A stretch of 64,000 nt of DNA from JAJDTT01 sp022827025 (GCA_965203535.1 OZ241897.1:4340001-4404000), one strand, 5' to 3'. Numbered from the stretch's first letter, positions 7,236 through 16,793 are shown. Numbers and translations are program-made. The notes: generated from the sequence alone by a model not told the origin.

Positions 7236-10200
7236 ATGGACAGCAAACGATTTTGTCTCGCACTGGTTCTGGTGGGACTGAGCTTCGGCTTGGCCCTGGG
7301 ACAGGGAGACCGGGCCACGGTGGTGGGAACCGTCACCGACAGCACGGGCGCAGTGATTCCAGGCGCCGAGGTTTACATGACCCAGATCGCCACCAACCAG
7401 GTCCACTCCTCGCTCTCCAGCGACACCGGACAGTACGCCATCGCGGCACTGCAAGCGGACGTGTACGAATTGAGGGTCACCATGCCCGGTTTCAAGACGG
7501 AGGTCCGCTCCGGTTTGAAGGTGGACGTGGGGCAGACCTACCGCATCGACATCGAGTTGAGTGTCGGTGAGGTGGCCGAGGTGGTGGAGGTCGCTTCCAC
7601 CGCGCCCATCCTGAAGACGGAGACGGCGGAGTTCGGACAGGTGATCGACAACAAGAAGATCATCAGCATCCCGCTGAACCAGAGAGACGTCTTCGGAGTG
7701 TTGGGTGGTCTGACCCCAGGCGTCCAGCCGTTGCGCAACGTGGGCGGCGTCACCAGCGGCGTCGCGTTCAACGTCCGGGGCATGCGCCGGGCCGACAACA
7801 ACGCCACGCTGGACGGTTCGCAGATGAGCGAGACCAACGGCTCGCTCCAGTTCTTCGCCAACCCCGACGCCATCCAGGAGTTCGAGGTCAAGAGCGGCCT
7901 CTATGGCGCCGAGTACGGCATCAAGCCGGGCGGACAGTTCAGCGCCGTCACCAAGAGCGGCACCAACGAGCTGCACGGCACCATCTTCTGGTTCCACCGC
8001 AACGACAACCTAGATGCCCGGAACTTCTTCGACACCGGTCGCAAGAACGAGTTCAAGCGGAACCAATTCGGCGCCGTGGCGGGTGGACCAATCACGATCC
8101 CAGGCCTGTATGACGGCCGCGACCAAGCTTGGTGGTTCTTCGCCTACAGTGGCGAGCGGATCCGTCAGTTCCGGTCGCTGACGGGAATTGTGCCGACGCC
8201 AGCGGAGCGGGGCGGCGTCTTTTCCAGCACCATCATGGATCCCATGACGGGTGAGGCCTTTCCCAACAACACCATCCCCGCCAACCGGATCGCCGCACAG
8301 TCCAAGCTGCTGGGAGACCTCTGGCCGTCACCCAACACCGACATCAGCCGGGGATTCAACTACACCAGCGCCTCCAACGCGCCTGGCGAACGGAACGAAT
8401 ACATCGTCCGGATGGACATCAAGACGGGAGACGACAGCCGCTGGTTCGGCCGTTTCCTCTTCAACCAGCGGCCCATCACCTTCGTCAATATCGTCGATGC
8501 GTTTACGGTCATCAACGGCTTGGACAACTGGGCGCAGAACATCGTCAACACCCGGAACTTCGGGCCCAGTGTGGTCAACGAGTTGGGCCTCCATTTCTAC
8601 CGGCGCCCCTATAATCCGGGCTTCCCGCCGGGAGGCCCCGATCTGGCCGACCAGTTGAACTTCCCCAACTGGCCCAAGCGGGGTGTGGATGTCCTGGGAA
8701 CTCCTAGAACCTTTGTGACGGGTTATCCAAGCATAGGATCGCGTGCCAACCGAGGCCCGGTTCCCGAGGGGCAATGGGAACTGAAGGAAAACGTCAGTTG
8801 GACCAAGGGCAACCACTACCTGAAGGCGGGCTATCACTACCGGTACCACTACGTCTTCTTCGGACTTGAGCGCCGTAGTGACCTTTTCTTCAATACTCCG
8901 ACGCGCTACACCGGGAACGCCTTGGCCAATTTCTACCTGGGTTATTTGTCCAGCTCCGCAGAGGGTAGGGAGTCGCGCCTGAACCACAACTTCCCGGGAC
9001 ACTACATCTATCTGCAGGACAGTTGGAAGGCGACCCCCAAACTGACTCTTCAGCTCGGTCTTCGCTACGAGCTACGTCAGGGATGGGAAGACAAGCGGGG
9101 ATTCTCCACCAACCTCAACGTCGACTGCGCCTTGCGCACCGAGAATCCGATTCCCGAATGCTATGCCCCCGCTGTGCTCCCACAGACCCTCGTGTTTCCC
9201 GAAACCGGACGGTGGGAGCCGGGAGTCAACATCTTCACTTGGACTAAAAACGGGTTTCAACCCCGCTTGGGGCTCTCATACCGTCTGACGGACAGGACGG
9301 TGTTGCGCATCGGCGGCGGAATCTACGGCAACGAGCCGCCAGGCGGCATGATGTACGGCGCGTCAGCCTTGGGTAACTCCAGAGAAAATGCGGGTCAGAG
9401 GAATTTCAATGCGGATGGAGTGGTCCCGAATCTCCATATCTCCAACCCATTTGACGAGAGAGTTTTGGCGGGCGTCGGTGGCAATCCGATTCTTCCGGGT
9501 GGCGGATATGAGGACGTCATGCCGCAGTGGTACGTGCCCAACTTCGGTCTGTCCCTCCAGCATCGCGCCGGCGAAAACAACATGTTCGAGGTCGGATACG
9601 AGGGCTCCCGCTCAGTGCACGAGATGCAGGTCTTCCGGTTTAACGACGCGCGTCCGGGCGAAGGGCCTCGTCAGGCACGGCGACCGTGGCCTGGAATGGA
9701 TAGGTATTACATGCTTCTTGGCAACGGCGACCAGACCTATCACGGCTTCAACTTCAAGTGGGAGAAGCGGCCAGGTCAGTACGGTCTGACCTCGCTTTTG
9801 GTCTTCAGTTGGGGCAAGAGCATCGACACCACCGGCGGGCGGCTCAGCGTCACGGGCGACCCGCGCGAAGTGAGCCGAAACCTCTGGGCCGACGGTTTTA
9901 CCTACAAGAACCGCGGCAGAGGCGAGGGCAACATCCCGATGCGGCTGGCGTGGTTGAAGGGTTGGGACATTCCGTTTGGTCCCGGCCGCTCCTACGGCTC
10001 GGACGGCTTCTTCAGCCAAATCTTCGGCGGTTGGAGCGTCTATGCCATCACCACTTTGCAAAAGGGACACTGGTATACGGTCTCTACAACGGACATGCTG
10101 GATGTGGGAAGCAATGCTTCCCAGCGGCCTGACCTGCTCCGGGATCCCAATTCCGGGCCCCGGCGGCCCGAACAGTGGTTTCGGACAGAGGCCTTCGCGG

Positions 10201-10466
10201 CGCCGGCTCCGGGCCGATACGGAAACGCGGGCCGTGGCATCGTAGAAGGTCCAGGCACCATCAACGTGGACTTCTCGCTATTGCGGGATTTCCACTTGGG
10301 TGAGGAGACTCGGATCCAGTTCCGGTTCGAGGCCTTCAACCTGACCAACCACACCAACCTCAACTCAAACTGGAACACCTTCAACTTCAACCACGGGTCT
10401 TTCGGCGTGATCGGATCGTCTCTGACCGCAAGGCAGTTGCAGTTCGGCCTGAAGATCTACTACTAA
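7236..10466 (+). CDS. Oar-like TonB-dependent outer-membrane receptor
   Basis: The 1076-residue product begins with a signal peptide (about residues 1-22, cleaved near LALGQ). A carboxypeptidase-regulatory-like beta-sandwich follows at about 25-105 (VVGTVTDSTGAVIPGAEV to GLKVDVGQTYRIDIEL). Then comes a plug region with IPLNQRDVFGVLGGLTPGV and NVRGMRRADNNATLDG. A long beta-barrel ends in QFGLKIYY, with the terminal aromatic residue expected for BamA recognition. Oar-type receptors of this size are expanded in Acidobacteriota and are thought to import large substrates such as oligosaccharides or peptides; the substrate here is unknown. The gene is transcribed alone, with a promoter-like sequence upstream and a strong terminator 22 bases after the stop. 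Confidence 0.93.
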   Translation: MDSKRFCLALVLVGLSFGLALGQGDRATVVGTVTDSTGAVIPGAEVYMTQIATNQVHSSLSSDTGQYAIAALQADVYELRVTMPGFKTEVRSGLKVDVGQTYRIDIELSVGEVAEVVEVASTAPILKTETAEFGQVIDNKKIISIPLNQRDVFGVLGGLTPGVQPLRNVGGVTSGVAFNVRGMRRADNNATLDGSQMSETNGSLQFFANPDAIQEFEVKSGLYGAEYGIKPGGQFSAVTKSGTNELHGTIFWFHRNDNLDARNFFDTGRKNEFKRNQFGAVAGGPITIPGLYDGRDQAWWFFAYSGERIRQFRSLTGIVPTPAERGGVFSSTIMDPMTGEAFPNNTIPANRIAAQSKLLGDLWPSPNTDISRGFNYTSASNAPGERNEYIVRMDIKTGDDSRWFGRFLFNQRPITFVNIVDAFTVINGLDNWAQNIVNTRNFGPSVVNELGLHFYRRPYNPGFPPGGPDLADQLNFPNWPKRGVDVLGTPRTFVTGYPSIGSRANRGPVPEGQWELKENVSWTKGNHYLKAGYHYRYHYVFFGLERRSDLFFNTPTRYTGNALANFYLGYLSSSAEGRESRLNHNFPGHYIYLQDSWKATPKLTLQLGLRYELRQGWEDKRGFSTNLNVDCALRTENPIPECYAPAVLPQTLVFPETGRWEPGVNIFTWTKNGFQPRLGLSYRLTDRTVLRIGGGIYGNEPPGGMMYGASALGNSRENAGQRNFNADGVVPNLHISNPFDERVLAGVGGNPILPGGGYEDVMPQWYVPNFGLSLQHRAGENNMFEVGYEGSRSVHEMQVFRFNDARPGEGPRQARRPWPGMDRYYMLLGNGDQTYHGFNFKWEKRPGQYGLTSLLVFSWGKSIDTTGGRLSVTGDPREVSRNLWADGFTYKNRGRGEGNIPMRLAWLKGWDIPFGPGRSYGSDGFFSQIFGGWSVYAITTLQKGHWYTVSTTDMLDVGSNASQRPDLLRDPNSGPRRPEQWFRTEAFAAPAPGRYGNAGRGIVEGPGTINVDFSLLRDFHLGEETRIQFRFEAFNLTNHTNLNSNWNTFNFNHGSFGVIGSSLTARQLQFGLKIYY

Positions 10467-10488
10467 TTCGAGTTCCAGGCTAGATTCG

Positions 10489-10525
10489 AAAGCGCGTCCG
10501 CCAATTCGGCGGGCGCGCTTTTTTT
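10489..10525 (+). terminator. Rho-independent terminator after the Oar receptor gene
   Basis: A 14-base arm AAAGCGCGTCCGCC (10489-10502) pairs with GGCGGGCGCGCTTT (10508-10521) around the loop AATTC, with one G-T wobble, and runs straight into a T tract ending at 10525. The A-rich foot also allows some termination of the convergent SDR transcript. This is the clearest intrinsic terminator in the window. Confidence 0.9.
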
Positions 10526-10553
10526 GTGGTGGAAGAGGTGTGCGCGATTCCGC

Positions 10554-11330
10554 TCAGGCGCAGTAGCCGCCGTCCAGCAGGATGGTGTGCCCGGTGACGT
10601 AGGCGGAGGCTTCCGAGGCCAGGAAGACCACCGATCCCTTGATGTCGTCGTATTGAGCCATGCGGCCCAGGAAGGTGTTGCTGCAGTACTGGGACAGGAA
10701 GGGTTCCTTCTCCCCTCCGAGCGCGAGCCCGCCCGGGGCAATGGCATTGACCCGGACTCCCCTGGGTCCCGCCCACGCGGCCAGGTACTTGGTCAGGCCG
10801 ACCATCCCATGCTTGTGGAAGTGGTAGTCCGGAGGCGTCGTCATATCCGTGCCCGCATAATTGGTGAAGTTGGGGGCCACGACCGACTGGATGGAGCCGA
10901 TGTTGACGACGGCTCCTTGTCCCCGTTCCATCATCCGGTCCATGAATGCTCTGGATATGGCGAAGACACCGGTGGCGTTGACCGCCATGGATCGCTCCCA
11001 GGCTTCCAGCGGGTCGGCGTACGCTCTCATGGGACGTGCCACCGAGTTGTTGACCAGCACGTCGACGGCGCCGAACTTCGTCCACACTCGCTCGCAGAAC
11101 TCCAGGATGGAGGACTCGTCTCCCTGGTCGAATCCGTCACCGCTGGCTGAGAGCCCTCTCCCTTCCAGCTCCAGAGCCCAGTCCCGGCATCGCTGCCGGT
11201 TCCTGGACGCGATGACGACGTGGGCGCCGGCTTCCGCCAGCCCCTCGGAGATGGGCTTCCCGTAGTATCCGGTGCCGCCGGTGACCACTGTTACTTTGCC
11301 GCTGAGATCCAGTAGTTGCTTGACGTTCAT
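10554..11330 (-). CDS. Short-chain dehydrogenase/reductase (SDR)
   Basis: The 258-residue classical SDR has the Rossmann motif TGGTGYYG near residues 18-25, NNS in place of the usual NNAG at about 93-95, the catalytic serine in NIGSIQS, and the Y-x-x-x-K pair in YHFHKHGMVGLTK. The PGG segment after VNAIAP and the C-terminal LLDGGYCA are standard. It is an NAD(P)-dependent oxidoreductase, probably acting on a hydroxy-acid or sugar-type substrate, which sequence cannot specify. The start is the ATG at 11330. It is convergent with the Oar gene and divergent from the PHP gene. Confidence 0.9.
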   Translation of the reverse strand: MNVKQLLDLSGKVTVVTGGTGYYGKPISEGLAEAGAHVVIASRNRQRCRDWALELEGRGLSASGDGFDQGDESSILEFCERVWTKFGAVDVLVNNSVARPMRAYADPLEAWERSMAVNATGVFAISRAFMDRMMERGQGAVVNIGSIQSVVAPNFTNYAGTDMTTPPDYHFHKHGMVGLTKYLAAWAGPRGVRVNAIAPGGLALGGEKEPFLSQYCSNTFLGRMAQYDDIKGSVVFLASEASAYVTGHTILLDGGYCA

Positions 11331-11462
11331 GGCGATGGATACTTATATCACTTCATGCTTCCCACACGGAGTTCGATCCCCATTGCCCAACCCGACGCGC
11401 CCGGAGCCAAGATTGGTTCGCCGGAGCGGCGGTGTTCCGGCCGACGAATCTTCAATGGAGCG

Positions 11463-11514
11463 CGTCTTGCTCCTTTGTGGACCGAAGAGGGCACCCACAA
11501 GGCGCGCCCCTACA
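11463..11514. repeat. ACAAG-loop hairpin repeat, copy 2
   Basis: About 50 bases closely match 286-336, including the lead-in GTCTTGCTCC and the core AGGGCACCC, ACAAG, GCGCGCCCCTAC (11489-11513). The pairing is weaker than in other copies because of substitutions in the right arm. It lies upstream of the PHP gene. The open frame running through it should not be taken as coding. Confidence 0.8.
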
Positions 11515-11543
11515 AAAAATTCTTCGTCCATTTGCACAAGAAT

Positions 11544-12803
11544 TTGAGGGCGTGGAGCAAATTCACAGGTATAAGAGCCGTGGCCGTGGTCCTGCTGCAG
11601 TTTTTGGTCGTCGCGTACGTCTCGGCTGAGGAGATCCCAAGCACCGAACCGGCCAATAAGACGACCGCCCAGAAGCTGGCCGGAAAATACGGCTGGCCCT
11701 ACGTGGCGGGCCACAAGGGTCTCTCCCGCCAGGAGATCGTTTTTCCACAAGTCCGAGGGTTGCAGGTCATCAAGGCGGATCTCCACATCCACACCATCTA
11801 CTCCGACGGACAGGTCCTGCCCGAAACTCGAGTCTGGGAGGCCTGGCGGGACGGCCTGGATCTGATGGTCATCACCGACCATCCTGAGTACCTGAAGCTG
11901 GCGTTTCCCCAGGACCGGGAACGAGCGTATGGTCGGGCCCTTCCGCTGGCCCGGGCTCTGGGTCTGCTGCTGGTTCGCGGAGCCGAGTTGACGACCCTTT
12001 CCAGGCCAACTTACACGGAGGAACACTCGGATTACGTCGTCGCCTTCATTCAGGACGAGACTCCCTTCTACGGCGACTTCGACACGGCGGTCCGGTCGGC
12101 CCGGGACCAGGGAGCCGTCATCATCTGGGCTCATCCCGGCCCCCGATGGGTCCGGGACGCGACACGGCTCCTGGAATTGGGGTGGCTGGACGGGATCGAG
12201 CTGAGAAACGGTGGCCGAAGAGGGGGGAAGGGGATTGGATACCACCGGGGGGAACCTTTCTTCGCCAACGTCATGGACTGGTGCCTCGAGCACGACCTGG
12301 CCGTCATCGCCGTGTCGGACGCCCACTGGGCCATCGATCAGATGGTGGACCGGAGCCGGGGCGAGCGCCGGGACATGACCCTGGTCCTGGCCGAGAGCAG
12401 CGGCGAGAAAGAGATCCGTGAAGCGATCAAGGCCCGCCGCACCCTGGCCTATTTCGGCGAGATGATCTGGGGCCGGGAAGAGTGGCTCCGCGCCCTAGCC
12501 GATAGCTCGCTCCATTTTGGTCTGACTCCTAGCATCCAAGAGAATCGGAAACGCCATATGCTGTCCATTGCCAACTCTTCCTCCTTCCCCTTTCGCATGA
12601 CGGTCTCCAGGGCGGGAGAGGCGACGACCGCGGGTCTTCGGGAGTTTCGCATTGCGGAGCGGGGCCGGACCGTGGCTCCCATCAAGGTGAACGAGGGAGA
12701 GGCGGACGTCCGGCTCGTCATCACCGTCACCAATATGCTTTCCGGCGCCGATCGGCCGCTCTTGATGGAGAGAAGCCTTCAGGTTCCGGGGCAGACACCA
12801 TGA
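11544..12803 (+). CDS. Secreted PHP-domain metal-dependent phosphoesterase-like protein
   Basis: About 419 residues if translation starts at TTG 11544. This gives a signal peptide (basic start, then AVAVVLLQFLVVAYVSA). GTG at 11580 is the alternative; the open frame further upstream runs through a dispersed repeat and is rejected. The PHP domain starts with ADLHIHTIYSDGQVLP, the H-x-H-x-D metal motif, followed by MVITDHPEYL, a glutamate in RGAELT, and later IIWAHPG and VSDAHW. PHP proteins bind two or three metals and hydrolyse phosphoesters or related bonds; secreted forms with CehA-like features are known. The stop overlaps the next ATG (ATGA), so it is translationally coupled to the FG-GAP lipoprotein. 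Confidence 0.85.
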   Translation: MRAWSKFTGIRAVAVVLLQFLVVAYVSAEEIPSTEPANKTTAQKLAGKYGWPYVAGHKGLSRQEIVFPQVRGLQVIKADLHIHTIYSDGQVLPETRVWEAWRDGLDLMVITDHPEYLKLAFPQDRERAYGRALPLARALGLLLVRGAELTTLSRPTYTEEHSDYVVAFIQDETPFYGDFDTAVRSARDQGAVIIWAHPGPRWVRDATRLLELGWLDGIELRNGGRRGGKGIGYHRGEPFFANVMDWCLEHDLAVIAVSDAHWAIDQMVDRSRGERRDMTLVLAESSGEKEIREAIKARRTLAYFGEMIWGREEWLRALADSSLHFGLTPSIQENRKRHMLSIANSSSFPFRMTVSRAGEATTAGLREFRIAERGRTVAPIKVNEGEADVRLVITVTNMLSGADRPLLMERSLQVPGQTP

Positions 12804-15667
12804 CGTTCGCGTACCGGCGAGTGGTCGTTATCGCTCTGGTGGGACTCATGGCGGCATGTGCCCCTCCGGCAGAAACTCCCCAGGCTCCTCCGGAGGAAGG
12901 GTCGGAGGCATGGCGGGAGTCCAGCTTCGCCGATTTTGCCGACGGCACCCTGGCCGACGGTGGGGCCAACACCTACGTCGGGGCGGATGGGAGCGTCCGG
13001 CTCATCAACGAGCTGGACCTGAACCAGGACGGGCTCATCGACCTGGTCCTGCCGGGGAGCCACGACAACAATTTCGATATGGAAGCCTGGATCTACTGGG
13101 GAAGGGACGATCTGGGCGCCGGCGGTCGGACCGCGCTCCCGGGAGAGGGAGGCCAGGACGTGGCCATTGCGGACCTCGATCGGGACGGTCATCCGGACCT
13201 GGTGGTGGCCAAAGGATACAACGGCACCCGCACCGAGAACCGGTCGGCCGTCTATTGGGGGAGCGAGTCCGGCTTCGATGCCGAGCGGAGAACCGATCTG
13301 CCGACGGTTTCGGCACAGGCGGTGGCCACGGGAGATCTGAACGGAGACGGTTTCCCGGAAGTCGTCTTCGCCAGCAACGGCCTCTCCTACCAGTTCACCC
13401 GGGAGGGGAACGACTTCAGCGTGGTGCGGCCCGTTTCAGACATCTACTGGGGGTCGGAGGACGGTTACTCTCCCCGCCGAACCACGCAACTGCCCACCCG
13501 CTTCGCCCGCGACGTGGCCATTGCGGACCTGAACCGCGACCGAACGCCCGATCTGGTCTTCGCGGTTCAGGACTACAAGGGCGAACCGGGCGGAGTGCTG
13601 GTCTACTGGGGGTCCGAATCCGGCTACTCGGCGGAGGCCTCCCTTTGGCTGGAGGGGTTGGGAAGCGTGGCCATGATCGCCGCCGACTTGAACGGAGACG
13701 GCTGGCCCGACCTGGCGGTAGCCAACGAGACGGCGCCCGGCATCGACGCCGATGCCGGAGGGATCGCGGTCACCCCGATTCCCTGCTACGTCTACTGGGG
13801 GGCTTCCGAGGGTTTCGATTCCGCGCGGCGGATCGAGCTGCCCGGCTGGAGAGCCCGGGGCATAGAGGCTGCCGACCTCAATCGGGATGGGCATGCCGAT
13901 CTGATCCTTTCCAACCAGGCGGGCCATGCGTCCTTCCTCTACTGGGGCTCGGCCGGCGGGTACCGGACCCATTTGAGGACCGCCCTGCCGACGCTCTCCG
14001 CCAGCGCCAGCGCCGTCGCCGATCTGAACGGAGACGGCTACCCCGATCTGGTGTTCGCGAACGAGAAAAACGACGAAAGCTACGATGTCTCGTCCACCGT
14101 CTACTGGAACGGCCCCGGCGGGTTTGACTCCTCGCGCCGCGCAGACCTGCCGACTCGAGGCGCATTGTCGGTGGCAAGCGGCGACCTGGACGGCGATGGC
14201 AAGGCCGATCTGGCGTTTGCCCAGAGCAAGGACGGCTATGCGGCCAACAATGCCCCCAATACCTATGTCTACTGGGGCCGTCCCGATGGGGACTACTCTC
14301 CCGACGACCGCTGGACTTTGCACTACTCCGGCCTCAGCGCGGCCAATATCGCCGACCTGGACCGGGACGGCTGGACCGACCTGGTGCTGGCTGGCCAGAT
14401 CGACATTCTGTGGGGGACGCCCGAAGGACTCTCCCGGACCGGCGCCACCCATCTCCCCACTCGGAGGGGCTTCAGCGTGGTGGTGGCGGATTTCAACCGG
14501 GACGGCTACCTGGACCTGAGTCTCAGCGAGTGGACCCACGGCCGGGACGAGATGAGCCTCTTCTGGGGCGGTCCCGAAGGCTACCGGATGGACAACCGCT
14601 TCATCCTCAAGTTTCCCGACGTGCGGCTCCACAAGGCGGCGGACCTGGACCGCAACGGCTACCTGGACCTGCTCTTCACCGGGACCAGCGACCGCGTGGC
14701 CATCTTCTGGAACGGACCTGGAGGATTCGACAACGGGAACATCCAGTATCTTCCCTCCAAGATGGCCGTCGGCGCCGAGATCGGGGACCTCAACGCCGAC
14801 GGCTTCCTGGACATCGTGATCTGCAATCTGTACGACCTGGAGAAGCTCCGGACCGATGAGGGCGAGCGCGCCATCGACGCGGAGCCCCAAGCGGCCCCGT
14901 TCGCCGCCGGCACCGCCGTCTACTGGGGCGGGAAAGCGGGATTCTCGGAAAATCGCATGCTGCTCCTGGACACGGTGGGGAGCGAGGATGCGTCCATCGC
15001 CGATCTGAACCGGGACGGACACTTGGACCTGGTGGTTTCCAGCTACCACGCCGGCGTCAACCGGCACCACCCGTCGTATGTTTTCTGGGGCACCAAATCG
15101 GGACTCGACCCGAAACCGGTCCTTTTGCCCACCGATTCCGCATCCGGCGTCATGGTGGCCGACTACAACCGGGACGGGTACGAGGACATCTTCTTCGTCT
15201 GCCACACCAAGGGCGGAAACCATCGCACCGACTCCTTCCTCTATTGGGGCTCCGAGGCGGGATTCTCGGCTGACAGGCGGATCGGGGTTCCGACCCGGGG
15301 CGTGCACTGGGCGATACATCACGACGTGGGCAACGTCTACGACCGGTCTCCCCGTTACGATTACGTCTCGTCGCCGTTCCGAATACCCGGGAACGGCGTT
15401 GTCGAGACCCTGAACTGGACAGCGCGGACGCCGCATGAGACCTCGGTTCATTTCCAGGTCCGAGGGGCGGAGACGCGGGAGGGCCTGACTTCCTCCCCGT
15501 GGACCGGTCCCGACGGACCGGGAAGCGACTACACTCGATCAGACGCCCGTTTGGAAGGCCTCGGTGACAAGTCCCGTTGGATTCAATACAAGGCGACTTT
15601 GATTTCGCCCGGCGGCGTCAACTCTCCGGTCCTGGAGGAGGTTGAGATAAGCTACCGGGCCGAATAG
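12800..15667 (+). CDS. FG-GAP/VCBS-repeat lipoprotein with 14 calcium-type repeats
   Basis: The 955-residue product has a type II signal peptide with lipobox LMAAC (Cys20). From about residue 65 it carries 14 repeats of the form D-L-N-x-D-G-x-x-D-L-V followed by VYWG or similar, spaced about 55-65 residues (for example DLDRDGHPDLVVA, DLNGDGWPDLAVA, DYNRDGYEDIFFV). These are FG-GAP/VCBS beta-propeller blades whose Asp-rich loops resemble integrin calcium sites. The count suggests two seven-bladed propellers. The last 110 residues form a separate beta-rich region. It is probably a surface protein that binds polysaccharide or protein. It is coupled by a four-base overlap to the PHP phosphoesterase gene. 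Confidence 0.85.
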   Translation: MTFAYRRVVVIALVGLMAACAPPAETPQAPPEEGSEAWRESSFADFADGTLADGGANTYVGADGSVRLINELDLNQDGLIDLVLPGSHDNNFDMEAWIYWGRDDLGAGGRTALPGEGGQDVAIADLDRDGHPDLVVAKGYNGTRTENRSAVYWGSESGFDAERRTDLPTVSAQAVATGDLNGDGFPEVVFASNGLSYQFTREGNDFSVVRPVSDIYWGSEDGYSPRRTTQLPTRFARDVAIADLNRDRTPDLVFAVQDYKGEPGGVLVYWGSESGYSAEASLWLEGLGSVAMIAADLNGDGWPDLAVANETAPGIDADAGGIAVTPIPCYVYWGASEGFDSARRIELPGWRARGIEAADLNRDGHADLILSNQAGHASFLYWGSAGGYRTHLRTALPTLSASASAVADLNGDGYPDLVFANEKNDESYDVSSTVYWNGPGGFDSSRRADLPTRGALSVASGDLDGDGKADLAFAQSKDGYAANNAPNTYVYWGRPDGDYSPDDRWTLHYSGLSAANIADLDRDGWTDLVLAGQIDILWGTPEGLSRTGATHLPTRRGFSVVVADFNRDGYLDLSLSEWTHGRDEMSLFWGGPEGYRMDNRFILKFPDVRLHKAADLDRNGYLDLLFTGTSDRVAIFWNGPGGFDNGNIQYLPSKMAVGAEIGDLNADGFLDIVICNLYDLEKLRTDEGERAIDAEPQAAPFAAGTAVYWGGKAGFSENRMLLLDTVGSEDASIADLNRDGHLDLVVSSYHAGVNRHHPSYVFWGTKSGLDPKPVLLPTDSASGVMVADYNRDGYEDIFFVCHTKGGNHRTDSFLYWGSEAGFSADRRIGVPTRGVHWAIHHDVGNVYDRSPRYDYVSSPFRIPGNGVVETLNWTARTPHETSVHFQVRGAETREGLTSSPWTGPDGPGSDYTRSDARLEGLGDKSRWIQYKATLISPGGVNSPVLEEVEISYRAE

Positions 15668-15705
15668 GCGGTCTTCTCCGCAAAATCCTTGGGAGGAACA
15701 TCCAT

Positions 15706-16683
15706 ATGGACAGGGAACTGCTCACCTGGTTCAACGGCCGGCTGGTTCCGGACTCGGAGGTCCGGATCCATCACACCGACTCCGGCCTCGCCTTCGGCCA
15801 CAACGTCACCGACTCGGCGCGGACCTTCGGGTACCGCCCCTTCAAGCTGAAGGAGCACATCCGCAGGTTCTACCTCTCCATGTCGGTGGCCCGGATCAAT
15901 CCCGGCATGACTCCCGATCGGATGGAAGAGATCGCACTGGAGGTGTTGGCGGCGAATCTTCCCGTCCTGGATCCCGACGGGGACGTCTGGATCACCCAGA
16001 CCGCCACGGGAGGACGGATGCGCAGCACCATCGGACGCTTCGAGTTCGACCGTCCCGGACTGCTCATCGCCACCCTGCCCCTGGGGTTCGCCGACTACGC
16101 CCACCTCTACGAGCAAGGAGTCCACGCCGTGACCCCCTCGATCCGGCACATCCCGCCCCAGTCGCTGGACGCCAAGCTCAAGCACCGGAACCGGATCTTC
16201 TTCACCCTGGCCGAATTCGAGGTCAAGGAGGTGGACCCGGAGGGTTTCTCGCTCCTCCTGGACATCGACGGCAACGTGACGGAGAACAAGGGGGCCAATT
16301 TCTTCATCTACCGTGACGGCCGCTTGAGGACGCCCACCACCCGCAACTGCCTGGAGGGAGTCAGCCGGGCCACGGTATTGGAACTGGCCGCGGAGGCAGG
16401 GATTCCCGCCGTGGAGGAGGACATCCAGCCCTACCATGTCACCACCGCGGAGGAGGCGTTCTTCTGCAGCACCTCCTACTGCATGCTTCCGGTGGTGCGC
16501 TACAACGGTAATCGGCTGGGCGCGGGCCAGCCGGGACCCGTCTATCGCCAACTGCTCGACGCCTGGAGCCGACGTGTGGGCATGGACATCGCCGAACAAG
16601 CGCTCGATAGGAGTGGGGGTTTTCCTACCCCCACTCTTCCAGAGAAGTCGGGGTCGATGATGAAACAGACAATAGAACAATGA
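15706..16683 (+). CDS. Class IV (branched-chain/D-amino acid type) PLP aminotransferase
   Basis: The 325-residue product has the class IV layout: N-terminal WFNGRLVPDSEVRIHHTDSG, then LKEHIRRFYLSM, the lysine-bearing segment SLDAKLKHRNRIFF near 150, and the cofactor-side motif DGNVTENKGANFFIY near 195. The family includes branched-chain aminotransferase, D-alanine aminotransferase and aminodeoxychorismate lyase; the motifs do not settle which. Translation starts at ATG 15706, with GGGAGGA 9-15 bases upstream. The last 20 or so codons (SGGFPTPTLPEKSG and on) read through a dispersed hairpin repeat, so the native end was probably near LDRS and the tail is acquired. Confidence 0.85.
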   Translation: MDRELLTWFNGRLVPDSEVRIHHTDSGLAFGHNVTDSARTFGYRPFKLKEHIRRFYLSMSVARINPGMTPDRMEEIALEVLAANLPVLDPDGDVWITQTATGGRMRSTIGRFEFDRPGLLIATLPLGFADYAHLYEQGVHAVTPSIRHIPPQSLDAKLKHRNRIFFTLAEFEVKEVDPEGFSLLLDIDGNVTENKGANFFIYRDGRLRTPTTRNCLEGVSRATVLELAAEAGIPAVEEDIQPYHVTTAEEAFFCSTSYCMLPVVRYNGNRLGAGQPGPVYRQLLDAWSRRVGMDIAEQALDRSGGFPTPTLPEKSGSMMKQTIEQ

Positions 16684-16760
16684 GGGGGACAGGAAAGTCC
16701 CCTGTCCCCTCCTGTCACACCTTCTCCGGAACCTCGAACGGCTTCCGGTATTCACGCAGC
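16611..16760. repeat. 150-bp direct repeat, copy 1, with TTTCCT and AGGAAA hairpins
   Basis: The unit matches 17169-17314 closely along its length. It begins with a perfect 10-bp hairpin, arms GAGTGGGGGT (16611-16620) and ACCCCCACTC (16627-16636) around the loop TTTCCT. It continues through GGTCGATGATG and AATAGAACA, then has a second hairpin with GGGGAC (16685-16690), loop AGGAAA and GTCCCC (16697-16702). It ends with a copy of the 3' end of the Gfo/Idh gene found intact downstream. The two copies flank the higA gene, so the segment between them is either an insertion or the product of recombination between repeats. Confidence 0.85.
16715..16760 (-). pseudogene. Fragment of a second Gfo/Idh oxidoreductase (last 13 codons)
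   Basis: On the reverse strand, TGA at 16715-16717 is preceded by codons for LREYRKPFEVPEKV, which matches RREYRKPFEVPETV at the end of the complete oxidoreductase whose stop is at 17266. Nothing else of the gene remains; homology stops near 16760 where the higB tail begins. It marks either a lost paralogue or duplication of the gene end together with the hairpins. Confidence 0.7.
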
Positions 16761-16793
16761 CTGATCAACCTTGACTATGAGGATTACCACTGA
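16761..16793 (+). pseudogene. higB toxin remnant (C-terminal codons only)
   Basis: The codons just before the higA leader read LINLDYEDYH and then TGA (16791-16793). HigB toxins of the RelE superfamily commonly end in such a D-Y-x-D-Y-H sequence and lie immediately upstream of higA with this spacing. Upstream of 16761 the sequence belongs to the direct repeat, so the catalytic body of the toxin is gone. The call rests on ten residues plus position. Confidence 0.55.

Noticed and set aside
11316..11543. N-terminal extension of the PHP protein
   Set aside because: The extension reads through a dispersed repeat shared with 286-336 and overlaps the SDR start; the signal peptide begins after it.
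13436..15451. 671-codon reverse frame opposite the FG-GAP lipoprotein
   Set aside because: Its apparent repeats are only the antisense of the DLNxDGxxDLV repeats.
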